Positions 10,355-18,263 of a stretch of 33,892 bases of DNA are shown one piece after another. The stretch lies in assembly GCA_963775395.1 (NCBI GenBank), contig CAVZIX010000019.1:1-33892 (forward strand), in the 5' to 3' direction. Made by a program: the position numbers and the translations under genes. The notes under the pieces were generated by a model. It ran no database searches. It saw only the letters and a program-made list of their open reading frames with translations, and was not told the origin of the DNA. How positions within the stretch are numbered: the first letter of the stretch is position 1; every line of letters starts with the position of its first letter. Source of the DNA: JAIBJN01 sp963775395. Its GTDB lineage: Bacteria; Actinomycetota; Thermoleophilia; Gaiellales; Gaiellaceae.

Positions 10355-10893
10355 GCAATCTGGGGCTCGATGAGCCCGTAGTTGCCGTCGCGGCGGCGGT
10401 AGACAACGTTCACGTCGTTCGTGTCCGCATTCTGGAACACGAAGAAGTCGTGGCCGATCAGCTCCAGCTGAAGCACGGCCTCCTCGGGCGTCATCGGCTT
10501 CACCGCGAACTGCTTCGTCTTCACGATCACGGGGGTCTCCTCGTCGGCGACGACGGGTATCGACTCCAGCTCGTTCGCGTTCCCGCGGCGACTGCTCGGC
10601 CGCCGCTTGTCGCGGTAACGCTGCGCCTGCCGCTCGAGCTTCTCCACGAGCAGGTCGATCGAGGCGCGCATGTCGGACGAGCTCTCGCGCGCGCGCAGCA
10701 CTGGGCCCTTCGTCCAGATCGTGCCTTCGGCGATCTGGCTCTCGGCGATGGACGGGTTCTTCTCCACCGCGAGCTCCACCTCGAGCCGCGCAGCGTCGTT
10801 GAGGTGCTTGTCGAGCTTGCCGAGCTTCTCTTCGGCGTAGGCCTTGAGGGTGTCGGTGACCTCGACGTTCTTGCCCTTGACCTGAAGTCTCAC
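10351..10893 (-). CDS. hpf: long-form ribosome hibernation promoting factor
   Basis: HPF inactivates idle ribosomes; the long form causes 100S dimers through its C-terminal domain. The 180-residue product has the N-terminal S30AE/RaiA-like domain (MRLQVKGKNVEVTD through about residue 105) and the C-terminal dimerisation domain (IVKTKQFAVKPMTPEEAVLQ, GHDFFVFQNADT, VNVVYRRRDGNYGLIEP). The length is that of the long form. The start is a GTG with a strong ribosome binding site (GGGAGG at 10905-10900). A TAGTCT about 30 bases upstream (10924-10929) could be its -10 box. Its stop overlaps the next gene's GTG by four bases. Confidence 0.96.
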   Translation of the reverse strand: MRLQVKGKNVEVTDTLKAYAEEKLGKLDKHLNDAARLEVELAVEKNPSIAESQIAEGTIWTKGPVLRARESSSDMRASIDLLVEKLERQAQRYRDKRRPSSRRGNANELESIPVVADEETPVIVKTKQFAVKPMTPEEAVLQLELIGHDFFVFQNADTNDVNVVYRRRDGNYGLIEPQIA

Positions 10894-10944
10894 TAGGAGC
10901 CTCCCTCGTCGGTCTGTCTTCGCAGACTACCGCGCCGAGGAAGC

Positions 10945-10975
10945 CGCGGCCCCCGCCGCGAGGGCGGGGGCCGCG
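10945..10975 (-). terminator. GC-rich hairpin after the M6 protease gene
   Basis: A perfect 13-bp inverted repeat (CGCGGCCCCCGCC, loop GCGAG, GGCGGGGGCCGCG) begins about 22 bases beyond the protease stop codon. No T tract follows on the minus strand, which is usual for terminators in high-GC actinobacteria. It would insulate hpf from the gene upstream. Confidence 0.7.
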
Positions 10976-10996
10976 ACCATTTCGTACGCGCGCCGG

Positions 10997-12802
10997 CTAG
11001 TTCAGGTCGCTCGCGTTGACCGTGCAGGTCGCGGTATCCGTCTTGGACGGATCGCTCTCCGAGGTCGCCGTCAGGGTGACGACGGCCGTGCTCGGTCCGC
11101 TTCCGGTGCGGGTCACGAAGACCGGCACGTCGACGTCGCGGCGTTCCTTGGTCGTCGCGAGGGCGTTGTAGAGCTGGGTTTCCCAGCCCGCGCCCGCGAT
11201 GCTGGCGGACAACCGGTAGACGTCGTTGCGGAGGTAAGCGTCGACGTCCTCGGGGTGAGCCGCGGTCGTCGGCGCGAACCTGCCGGTGTTCTTGAGGTTG
11301 AACGTGCAGTCGTTCCAGCCCTCGCGCGTCCGCTTGCCGACCTTCCCGTTCGCGAGGTCGACGCCGCGGAGGTGCGGGCCGTTGCCGTTCAGAGACCGGA
11401 CGGCGACCTGGTACGAGCGGACTCCGTCCGTCCGGAACGTCTCGATGACGTAGAAGTGGAGCCGGTTGGGCTGGTCCACGTACTCGTACTGGCTCCCGGA
11501 CTCGAGACCGGCATGGAACGTGGCGTCGTTGAGCTGGCGCCAGTCCGCGATCGTCACCATCGAGGGCGTCCCGTCAGGCCGGAGGAAGTCGACCTTGTTC
11601 ATGTCCTCGGGATGGGCGTCCATGATGTAGACGAACGGCAGGCTGTCCTGGTTCTTCGTCCTCGAGAAGAGGACGCCGTGGCCGGGCGTGAACGAGTCGT
11701 TGCCCAGCCGGTCGACGACCTCCACCGTGTAGTTGTTGTAGAGGCTCGACTGATTGATGACTCCTGACGAGTTCGCCGTCGGGCCGGGGCAGAACGGATC
11801 TGTGTTGATGTTGCACACCGGAGACTGGTCGCCCCGCGTTGGGAAGGCCAGGTCGGGCGAGGGGAGGAGCTGGACGTTCACTCCGGTCAGCCCGTCGGGC
11901 CCGGGATCGGCCACGCGGGCGGTGACTCTCGCCACCACAACCCCGGACTCGTCCAGCGCGTTGCGGTCGAGTCGGAGGATGTTCTCCTCCTCGATGATCC
12001 CGAGCTCCATCCGGTTTCGGAAGTTCTGGCTGGCACCGAGCGACCCGCCTTCGGTCGACGGGATCAACCAGCGCTTGTGCGGTCCCCCGGGACCGTTGAA
12101 TGAGCCGCGACTCAGCATGTCCCACGGACCCGAGTAGTCGCGCCGCTGCGGGATCCCGTACGGATTGTTGTAGTTGTCCCCGATCCCGAGGTTGTGGCTC
12201 AGCTCGTGCGCGTGCGTGCCCATGCCCGAGCTCTCGGCCGCCGTGAACGTGTTGCCGCTTGCGCTCGGCCAGACTCCCTTGCCGGCCGCGAACGACGTCC
12301 ACGGGATGTAGCGCGTCGGCGACCAGTTCGGCTTCGTCGGATCCGGGTTGCCCCACGGCTCCGTGACGTCGTTCATGGTCTGGAACATCATCTCGCCGAA
12401 CTCCTGCCAGGTCGAGCTCTCGTCCTGGCCGGCCTGCAGGTAGATGATGTTGTCGTAGCTGTTGACGACGTCGAGGCCGACGTCGGCCAGCCAGAGCGCG
12501 CGCACCTCGGTGCGGGCGTTGCGGCTGCACGTGAAGCCGGTCGGACAGGCCGAGCCGGCGTTGCCTGCATCACGGAGCCAGTACTCCCACTGGTTGCCCG
12601 TCAGCGTGTACGGGCCGTAGGCGTCCATCTCGACGCCGTAGCGGCCGAGCGACGTCTCCATCCAGTAGCTGTTCATGGTCGTGAAGTGGTTCAGCAGGCT
12701 CGGCGTGTTGAGGAAGTCCTCGTAGAACTGCGCCGCCTGCGCCCGCGGGATGCTGTTGGCCGTGGCCTGCGGATTGCCGAAGATCGTCGCGCCTGCCGGC
12801 AT
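10997..12802 (-). CDS. secreted M6-like zinc metalloprotease (body)
   Basis: The zinc site is visible as HELSH at about residues 199-203 (GTHAHELSHNLGIGDNY), followed by DMLSRGSFNGPGGPHKRW, which resembles the M6 / immune-inhibitor-A type metalloprotease family. The remaining C-terminal half (about residues 300-600) is beta-rich and probably a non-catalytic domain ending in a Thr/Ser-rich Ig-like stretch. There is no LPXTG or membrane anchor, so it should be released. The open frame upstream of this ATG also encodes fitting protein (LLLQPTIEKWKVAIVLTEFADQP) but has no start. The signal peptide and a connecting segment lie in the other two frames up to 13077. Skipping one base twice would give a 692-residue preprotein. 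Family assignment is moderately sure; the specific substrate is unknown. Confidence 0.8.
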   Translation of the reverse strand: MPAGATIFGNPQATANSIPRAQAAQFYEDFLNTPSLLNHFTTMNSYWMETSLGRYGVEMDAYGPYTLTGNQWEYWLRDAGNAGSACPTGFTCSRNARTEVRALWLADVGLDVVNSYDNIIYLQAGQDESSTWQEFGEMMFQTMNDVTEPWGNPDPTKPNWSPTRYIPWTSFAAGKGVWPSASGNTFTAAESSGMGTHAHELSHNLGIGDNYNNPYGIPQRRDYSGPWDMLSRGSFNGPGGPHKRWLIPSTEGGSLGASQNFRNRMELGIIEEENILRLDRNALDESGVVVARVTARVADPGPDGLTGVNVQLLPSPDLAFPTRGDQSPVCNINTDPFCPGPTANSSGVINQSSLYNNYTVEVVDRLGNDSFTPGHGVLFSRTKNQDSLPFVYIMDAHPEDMNKVDFLRPDGTPSMVTIADWRQLNDATFHAGLESGSQYEYVDQPNRLHFYVIETFRTDGVRSYQVAVRSLNGNGPHLRGVDLANGKVGKRTREGWNDCTFNLKNTGRFAPTTAAHPEDVDAYLRNDVYRLSASIAGAGWETQLYNALATTKERRDVDVPVFVTRTGSGPSTAVVTLTATSESDPSKTDTATCTVNASDLN

Positions 12803-13077
12803 GGTGATGTTGAGCGGCTGGTCGGCGAACTCCGTGAGGACGATCGCGACCTTCCACTTCTCGATCGTGGGCTGGAGCAGCAGGGTTCGCCCAGTCGGTG
12901 CCCGGGACCGTCCTGTAGTCCTCCCAGGTCATGTCGTCCTGGTACTCGGCCTCCTGCGTGGTCGATCGGCTGGAAGCCGGGAGGCGCCGCGGTCGCGGCG
13001 GCCGCCATGGCGAGGAAGACGCCGAAGGCCAGCAGGACGCCGATGGCCGCTCGCCGGCGTCGTGGTACGTGACTCAT
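12803..13077 (-). pseudogene. fragmented 5' end of the M6-like protease gene
   Basis: Three consecutive pieces in three frames read as one protein. An ATG at 13077, preceded by a good site (AAAGGAGAG), encodes a classical signal peptide: MSHVPRRRRAAIG, a hydrophobic core, then ATAAPPGFQPID. Near 12957-12962 the sense moves one base on to TQEAEYQDDMTWEDYRTVPG. Near 12876-12884, after TDWAN, it moves one more base into the main frame (LLLQPTIEKWK). Both breaks require removal of one base. This is either a decaying gene or two base-insertion errors. Confidence 0.75.
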
Positions 13078-13147
13078 GAAGAGCTCTCTCCTTTCCACCC
13101 GGGCTCCCCGGCCCGGTGTCGCTGAACGGCTTCGCGGGAGAGCGCGA

Positions 13148-13169
13148 GCGCCTGCGTCATCGCAGGCGT
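13148..13169 (-). other. hairpin in the long leader of the protease gene
   Basis: GCGCCTGCG and CGCAGGCGT are separated by a four-base loop. It lies in the 270-base stretch between the protease start and the end of the neighbouring coding sequence. I see no known riboswitch consensus in this stretch. It may be a structured 5' untranslated region. Confidence 0.35.
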
Positions 13170-13304
13170 CAGCTGCCTGCTCGAGGCCACACGGCTCGGC
13201 CTGGTCACGTACCGGCCTGACGGCGTGCGTTGCGTGGCTCGGATCCCCCCTTCCGGACCCGCGGCCGAGGTCTTCGTCGCCCGGCCCGCGGCTCCGACGG
13301 CGGC

Positions 13305-13310
13305 ACTATA
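13305..13310 (-). promoter_or_regulatory. possible -10 box for the M6-like protease gene
   Basis: TATAGT on the minus strand lies in the only locally AT-richer patch upstream of the protease, about 228 bases from its ATG. GGAATT is 17 bases further upstream but is a poor -35. If used, the mRNA would have a leader of about 220 bases. Confidence 0.35.
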
Positions 13311-13351
13311 TGCCAACCGCCCGAAGAAATTCCACCTCTCCGAGGCGGGCG

Positions 13352-13522
13352 CTACCCGACGATCAGCTCCAGCAGCTCGCGGGTCGTGAGGTACTTCGCC
13401 TCGAACCCGAGCGGGATCGCCTTCCGGGAGCCGCAGATGGGTGACTGCCGTGCGGCGCGCTGTGGTCAGCTCGCGGGCCTTCGTGCGCGGGTCTCCTCGG
13501 CCGCCGTGCAACCGCCGAACAC
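13352..13522 (-). pseudogene. probable broken small gene downstream of comF
   Basis: The last 27 codons before a TAG at 13354-13352 have G or C at almost every third position and read ICGSRKAIPLGFEAKY then LTTRELLELIVG, which looks like a genuine C-terminus. No start exists in this frame after an upstream TGA. Good coding sense continues in the neighbouring frame (TKARELTTARRTAVT) and, before that, in the first frame from a GTG at 13522 (FGGCTAAEETR), which begins four bases after the comF stop. Two opposite shifts would restore a product of about 56 residues. I do not recognise the family; the two cysteines are suggestive only. Confidence 0.4.
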
Positions 13523-13525
13523 CCC

Positions 13526-14203
13526 TCAACGTCGCACGACACGGGCGAATGCGACGACATGCACCTCCTTCGCGCCGGCGCGGCGGAGCTCGGTCGCGGC
13601 GGCGAGGGCGGTCGAGCCGGTCGTGTACACGTCGTCGACCAGGCAGACGCATGCGGGGACGGCTGCAGTCGCCCGGAACGCGCCGCTGACGTTGGCCCTG
13701 CGCTCCGTCCTCGTGAGCCCACGCTGGCGGTCGACACGGCGTGCGCGCTCGAGCAGGCGGCCCACGGGGAGCTCCCACCGCTCTCCGAGGAGTGCGGCGA
13801 GCTCACGCGCGGAGTTGACCCCGCGCCACCCGACGCGATCGGGCTCGCCGGGGACGTAAGCGAGGACGGTCGCCCGCGGGCGCGGGACGACATCGGTGAC
13901 AAGGTCGGCCGCCATGTCCGCGAGGCGGCGGACTCCGCGCTCCTTCCAGGCACCGACGAGCGCGATGACGGGGCCGTCGTAGGCGACTGCGGCGCGGGCC
14001 GAGGCGAACGAGATCCGCCGACCGGCACACTCGCCGCAGCGCTCGACCGGCCAGGCGGTCGGGCAGCCGCAGCGGGCGCACACGGTCCCGCGCAGGAGAA
14101 CGAGCTGCGCACGGCACTCCTCGCACAGGAGCGCGTCGGCCGTCCCGCACGCAACGCAGCGCTGCGGCAGAAGCAGGTCGAGGATCGCCGTCGCCACGCC
14201 CAC
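13526..14203 (-). CDS. comF: ComF family phosphoribosyltransferase-like protein
   Basis: ComF proteins are needed for DNA uptake in competent bacteria and resemble amidophosphoribosyltransferases. The N-terminus has a zinc-ribbon of paired cysteines (RCVACGTADALLCEEC, then CARCGC and CGEC, about residues 15-60). The PRPP-binding signature CLVDDVYTTGSTA lies near residue 190. The length (225) is typical. The GTG start at 14203 has no strong ribosome binding site. It lies 59 bases after the end of the sugar operon, with no clear terminator between, so read-through is possible. Confidence 0.9.
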   Translation of the reverse strand: MGVATAILDLLLPQRCVACGTADALLCEECRAQLVLLRGTVCARCGCPTAWPVERCGECAGRRISFASARAAVAYDGPVIALVGAWKERGVRRLADMAADLVTDVVPRPRATVLAYVPGEPDRVGWRGVNSARELAALLGERWELPVGRLLERARRVDRQRGLTRTERRANVSGAFRATAAVPACVCLVDDVYTTGSTALAAATELRRAGAKEVHVVAFARVVRR

Positions 14204-14262
14204 GCCTGGTGAATAGCGCGAGCCGGCGCACGCAGGCTGCGCGAGACCGTGCCGGGATCGTG

Positions 14263-15234
14263 TCAGCCGCCGAGCGTGACCGGCTTTCCCTCCTCCGCGG
14301 AGCGGTAGAGCGCCTCGATCGTTCGCGCCTGGGCGACGGCGTCCTCGCGCCCGAGCAGCAGCTCGGCGCGCCCCGCGATCGCATCGCTCATGTTCTCGAG
14401 CTCCAGCCGGTAGGAGTCCTCGGGCGTGAGCACGATCTCCTCGCTGAACTCACCCCTGCGGATCTCGATCACCGGCACCCGCGCGTGCCAGGGGTCGTCG
14501 AGGAAGAGCGATCCTTCCTCGCCGACGACCTCGAGCTCGTCCCGGTCCGGCGAGACGAAGCCGCAGTCGAACTGCGCGACGACCCCGCCCGGGAAGCGCA
14601 TCGTCCCGGCGAAGAGCTCGTCCACGCCCGACGCGCTGACGACCTGCTGCCCGTAGACCGTCTCCGGCTCCCCGGCCACGAAGCGAGAGCCGCTCACGCA
14701 GTAGCACCCGACGTCCATGAGCGCACCGCCGTCGAGATCCGCGGCGAGACGCACGTTCGCGGCCTCCTCGAGCTTGAAACAGAAGGCCGAGCGCACGAGC
14801 CTGACGTCGCCGATCGCGCCGTCGTCGAGCAGCTCCCGGAGACGGCGCGTCTGCGGATTGTGGCGGTACATGAAGGCCTCGGAGAGGAGCCGACCCGCCG
14901 CGTCGGCGGCGTCGAACGCCCGCTCGACCTCGGCGGCGCGGCGGTCGAACGGCTTCTCGCAGAGGACGTGCTTCCCGGCCTCGAGCGAGCGGATGGACCA
15001 CTCGACGTGAAGCGAGTTCGGGAGCGAGATGTAGACCGCGTCCACATCTGGATCGGCGAGCATCGCCTCGTAGCTGCCGTACGCGCGCTCGATCTCCCAT
15101 TCGCGCGCGTACGCCTCCGCGCGGGCCTGGTCGCGGCTCGCCACGGCGAGGACGTCCACCTTGTCGGATTCGCGCGCGCCCGCCAGGACGAGGCGGTTGA
15201 TGTGCGCCGTCGAGATGATCCCCCAGTTCGTCAT
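14263..15234 (-). CDS. Gfo/Idh/MocA family NAD(P)-dependent oxidoreductase
   Basis: The 323-residue protein belongs to the sugar and cyclitol dehydrogenase family named after glucose-fructose oxidoreductase and inositol dehydrogenase. The Rossmann start is GIISTAHINRLVLAG; the family motif CEKPF is present at about residue 97; the C-terminal catalytic and dimer domain follows (SEAFMYRHNPQTRR, MDVGCYC). ATG start overlaps the kinase stop by four bases, so it is the last gene of the sugar operon. The substrate cannot be told from sequence; a pentose or inositol-type sugar is likely from the kinase and transporter upstream. Confidence 0.88.
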   Translation of the reverse strand: MTNWGIISTAHINRLVLAGARESDKVDVLAVASRDQARAEAYAREWEIERAYGSYEAMLADPDVDAVYISLPNSLHVEWSIRSLEAGKHVLCEKPFDRRAAEVERAFDAADAAGRLLSEAFMYRHNPQTRRLRELLDDGAIGDVRLVRSAFCFKLEEAANVRLAADLDGGALMDVGCYCVSGSRFVAGEPETVYGQQVVSASGVDELFAGTMRFPGGVVAQFDCGFVSPDRDELEVVGEEGSLFLDDPWHARVPVIEIRRGEFSEEIVLTPEDSYRLELENMSDAIAGRAELLLGREDAVAQARTIEALYRSAEEGKPVTLGG

Positions 15235-16664
15235 CGAACCTCCGTTGCTCGTAGGGCTGGATAGAGGGCGCGGAAGCGGGCGTACCCGTCCGCGTAGAGA
15301 CGCTCCCATTCGGGGTCGGGCTCGACCGTCTCGCGGACACGCACGCACGCGGCGACCGCCTCCGGGACGTCGGCGTAAATGCCCCCGGCAACGCCGCCGA
15401 GGAGCGCTGCGCCGTAGGCGGCCCCCTCCTCTGCCGCCGTGCGCTCGAGGGGGAGGCCGAGGACGGACGCGACGATCCGGAGCCACAGATCGCTTCGGGC
15501 GCCGCCGCCGGAGACGCGGCCGACCGTGACGGTGCAGCCCAGCGCCCGCAGGACCTCGAGGCAGTCGCGCAGGCCGTAGGCGACGCCCTCGAGCACCGCG
15601 CGGACGAGCGCGCCGCGGTCGTGGCGCAGCGAGAGGCCGACGAAGGCGCCGCGTGCGTGCGGATCGGCGTGCGGTGTCCGCTCGCCGGCCAGGTAGGGCA
15701 GGAAGGCGAGGCCCTCGACGCCGGGCTCCCAGCGCTCCGCCTCCGCGAGCAGCCCGTCGAACGGCTCCCCGGGGGCGATCGTCTCGCGGAGCCAGCCGAG
15801 CGACCCCGCGGCCGAGAGCATCACGCCCATTGCGTGCCACATCCCGGGCACGGCATGGCAGAAGACGTGCGCGCGGGCTTCCGGGTCGAGCGCGGGCTCC
15901 GGGAGAGCTGCGAAGACGACGCCGGACGTCCCGAGGACGACCGACGCAGGCCCGGGCTCGTGCACGCCCACACCGACCGCCCCGGCGGCCTGGTCGCCGG
16001 CCCCCGCGGCGACAGGCACGCCGTCCGCGGTCTCGCCCGAGACCGCGGGCGACTCGAGAACGGGCGGGAGCCACGCGGCCGGCAGCTCGAGCGCCTCCAG
16101 CACCTCCCCGCTCCAGCGCCGTGACGCGACGTCGAAGAGGAGCGTGCCCGAGGCGTCGGCGACGTCGATCGCCCGCTCGCCCGTGAGCGCCAGACGGACG
16201 TAGTCCTTCGGGAGGAGGACGTGCGCGATCCGCTCGTAGACGTCGGGCTCGTGGCGGCGCAGCCAGAGGAGCTTCGGGGCGGTGAAGCCCGTCAGCGCGC
16301 GGTTGCGGGTCAGCTCGACCAGGCGCGCGAGCCCGATGCGCTCCTCGATCTCCGCGCACTCGGCGGCCGTGCGCTGGTCGTTCCAGAGGATCGCCGGGCG
16401 CAGGACGCGCTCGTCCGCGTCGAGGGCGACCAGGCCGTGCATCTGCCCGGAGAGCCCGATGCCGGCCACGTCGTCGACCTTCAGGTCGGCCAGTGCCTCC
16501 CCGGCCGCGCGCGCCCAGTCCGCAGGGTCCTGCTCGGCCCAGCCCGGATGCGGCGTCGAGAGCGGATAGCCGCGCTCGGCCCGGGCGAGCACCTCGCCGT
16601 TCGTCCCGACGGCGAGCGCCTTGACGCCGGACGTCCCGACGTCGAGCCCGACGAGCGCGCTCAC
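15231..16664 (-). CDS. xylB: xylulokinase-like FGGY carbohydrate kinase
   Basis: The enzyme phosphorylates a ketopentose or related polyol with ATP; D-xylulose is the best guess. Motifs include the phosphate-binding DVGTSGVKA at residues 8-16, the xylulokinase-type substrate segment GIGLSGQMHGLV (about 68-79) and LWNDQRT (about 93), and the C-terminal domain loop GRVSGGGARSDLW. The length (477) is in the usual range. The GTG start overlaps the preceding gene by four bases. No xylose isomerase gene is in the window, so xylulose may arise elsewhere or the true substrate may be produced by the adjacent Gfo/Idh dehydrogenases. Confidence 0.87.
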   Translation of the reverse strand: MSALVGLDVGTSGVKALAVGTNGEVLARAERGYPLSTPHPGWAEQDPADWARAAGEALADLKVDDVAGIGLSGQMHGLVALDADERVLRPAILWNDQRTAAECAEIEERIGLARLVELTRNRALTGFTAPKLLWLRRHEPDVYERIAHVLLPKDYVRLALTGERAIDVADASGTLLFDVASRRWSGEVLEALELPAAWLPPVLESPAVSGETADGVPVAAGAGDQAAGAVGVGVHEPGPASVVLGTSGVVFAALPEPALDPEARAHVFCHAVPGMWHAMGVMLSAAGSLGWLRETIAPGEPFDGLLAEAERWEPGVEGLAFLPYLAGERTPHADPHARGAFVGLSLRHDRGALVRAVLEGVAYGLRDCLEVLRALGCTVTVGRVSGGGARSDLWLRIVASVLGLPLERTAAEEGAAYGAALLGGVAGGIYADVPEAVAACVRVRETVEPDPEWERLYADGYARFRALYPALRATEVR

Positions 16665-17053
16665 TCGACTGCGAGGCCGGCGGCGGCGAGCCCCGCGAGC
16701 GCGAGCGCCTCGTCCTGCTCGCCGGGAAGCCCGCTGACCCCGACGGCGCCCACGCGCGTGCCGTCCTCGAAGGCGGCGACGCCTCCGCGGAAGAATGTGA
16801 AGAAGGGGTCGAAGCTGGCGCGCTCGACCGGGTCGTCGCGCGCCTTGTCGGCGAGCTCGCCCGTCGAGCGGGCGTCGCTGCGAGCGGCCGTGTAGGCCTT
16901 GCGCTGGGCGTTCAGTCGCGTGTCCGGCGGCGCGCCGTCCATCGTGGCCGCGGCGACAAGCTCTCCGTGCGAGTCGCCGACGAAGACGGAGACCGGGCCG
17001 GGCGCCCCGTTGATGACGGCGTCGACGACCTTTTGGGCCTGCTCGAGCCTCAT
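16661..17053 (-). CDS. GlcG/HbpS (DUF336) family protein
   Basis: This 130-residue protein matches the GlcG/HbpS family of small cytosolic or secreted proteins linked to haem binding and to sugar or glycolate catabolic operons. Family features are the N-terminal LEQAQKVVDAVI helix, VFVGDSHGELVAAATMDGA, the RKAYTAA helix and the Gly-rich VGAVGVSGLPGEQDEALA close to the C-terminus. No signal peptide is present. The ATG at 17053 overlaps the 39-codon ORF upstream by four bases (ATGA), and its own stop overlaps the kinase start by four. Codons upstream of that ATG in the same frame encode low-complexity shadow and are not part of it. Its biochemical role in this operon is unknown. Confidence 0.82.
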   Translation of the reverse strand: MRLEQAQKVVDAVINGAPGPVSVFVGDSHGELVAAATMDGAPPDTRLNAQRKAYTAARSDARSTGELADKARDDPVERASFDPFFTFFRGGVAAFEDGTRVGAVGVSGLPGEQDEALALAGLAAAGLAVE

Positions 17054-17169
17054 CCCGCGCCCAGGGTCGCGTAGACCAGCTCGTAGGCCCGCACGGCGTC
17101 CTTGGCCTGCTGGGCCTCGCGCAGGGCCGCGTCGTCGATCCGGCCGGCGACGTCGTCGGTGGTCTTCAC
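17050..17169 (-). CDS. 39-residue ORF embedded in the sugar operon
   Basis: A GTG at 17169 opens a 39-codon frame that ends at a TGA whose bases overlap the GlcG-like ATG (ATGA). Its GTG in turn overlaps the stop of the upstream Gfo/Idh gene (GTGA). Thirty-eight of 39 sense codons end in G or C, as in neighbouring genes, and GAGGGG lies immediately before the start. The product begins MKTTDDVAGRIDDAAL and continues as one charged, probably amphipathic helix rich in Ala, Glu/Gln and Asp, ending YATLGAG. It has no membrane segment. I know no family for it. It could be a genuine microprotein, a translational coupler or the remnant of a larger gene. Confidence 0.65.
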   Translation of the reverse strand: MKTTDDVAGRIDDAALREAQQAKDAVRAYELVYATLGAG

Positions 17170-18263
17170 CCCTCGGCTCCGCGGTAGGCGATCTCCTCGC
17201 GCCTGCCGCTCTCGGCGGAGCGCACGATCGCGTCGCAGACCTCGGCACAGCGGTAGCCGTCCTCAAAGGTGGCTCCGTGCGGCGCCACGGTGCCCTCGCC
17301 CGCGATCGCCGTCAGCAGGTGGTGAATCTCGTGGGTGAAGGTGTCGCCCCAGCCGACGATGTGCCCGGGCGGCCACCAGAAGGACATGAACGGGTGCTCG
17401 GGCTCGGTGACGAGGACGCGCCGGAAGGCGCGCTCGTCGGCCACCTCGAGCTCGTTGAGCCGCTCGACGTCGAAGGCGAGCGAACCGCGCGAGCCGTTGA
17501 CCTCGAAGGCGTTCGAGTTGATCCGCCCGCGCGCGAGCCTGGAGGCCTCGAGCGTGCCGACGACACCGTTCTCGAACTCGACCGTGGCCGCGAACGCGTC
17601 GTCCACCCCGTGCCCCTCGATGAACGTCTTGACGACGGCGGTCACCGCGATCGGCTCGCCCACGAGGTAGCGGCCGATGTCGACGATGTGGGCCCCGAGA
17701 TCGCCGAGCGCCCCGGAGCCGGCGGCCTCGCGGTCGAAGCGCCAGCTCGGCGCCGCGTCGACCCCCCACGACTGGAGGTAGCGCGCCCGGAAGTGGAAGA
17801 GGTCGCCGAGATCGCCGGCCTCGAGCAGCTCGCGCGCCAGTCGCACCGCGGGGACGAAGCGGTAGTTGAAGCCGCACATGTGCACCACGCCCGCACGCTC
17901 GGCCTCGCGCCAGATCTCCAGCGACTCGTCGGCGGTACGGCCGAGCGGCTTCTCGCAGAGGACGTGCTTGCCGTTGCGCGCGGCGGCGATGGTCGGCTCG
18001 GCGTGGAGGGCATTCGGGCCTCCGTTGTCGAAGAGGCCGATGCGCTCGTCGGCGACCTGCTCTCGCCAGTCGGTGACCGCCTCGGCCCAGCCCAGCTCCC
18101 GCCGCGCGGCCTCGACCTTCTCCGGGGTACGGCCCGAGAGCGAGAGGAGCTCGGGCGCGAGCGGCGCATGGAGGGCCTTGGCCTCGCGGAACGCGCGCGA
18201 GTGGGCCTTGCCCATGAAGGCATAGCCGAGCATGGCGACGCCAATGGTCTCGCCGGTCGTCAC
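17166..18263 (-). CDS. Gfo/Idh/MocA family oxidoreductase
   Basis: A second dehydrogenase of the Gfo/Idh/MocA family (365 residues). The Rossmann motif is GVAMLGYAFMGKAHSRAF, the family CEKPLGRT motif is at about residue 104, and the C-terminal domain contains GDLGAHIVDIGRYL, typical of members acting on inositol or sugar substrates. It differs clearly from the other dehydrogenase of this operon, so they probably catalyse different steps. The GTG start overlaps the permease stop by four bases. Candidate reactions are oxidation of a pentose or cyclitol brought in by the ABC transporter; which one is inference. Confidence 0.88.
   Translation of the reverse strand: MTTGETIGVAMLGYAFMGKAHSRAFREAKALHAPLAPELLSLSGRTPEKVEAARRELGWAEAVTDWREQVADERIGLFDNGGPNALHAEPTIAAARNGKHVLCEKPLGRTADESLEIWREAERAGVVHMCGFNYRFVPAVRLARELLEAGDLGDLFHFRARYLQSWGVDAAPSWRFDREAAGSGALGDLGAHIVDIGRYLVGEPIAVTAVVKTFIEGHGVDDAFAATVEFENGVVGTLEASRLARGRINSNAFEVNGSRGSLAFDVERLNELEVADERAFRRVLVTEPEHPFMSFWWPPGHIVGWGDTFTHEIHHLLTAIAGEGTVAPHGATFEDGYRCAEVCDAIVRSAESGRREEIAYRGAEG

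Noticed and set aside
10997..13077. Interpretation of the split protease as two or three separate small genes
   Set aside because: The pieces have no own ribosome sites or starts and join seamlessly by sense into one family-like preprotein.
13078..13300. Possible c-di-GMP or c-di-AMP riboswitch in the protease leader
   Set aside because: Some short pieces (CACGCAA, GGTACGTGACC) recall these classes, but the conserved core order, tetraloop and terminal helices are missing.
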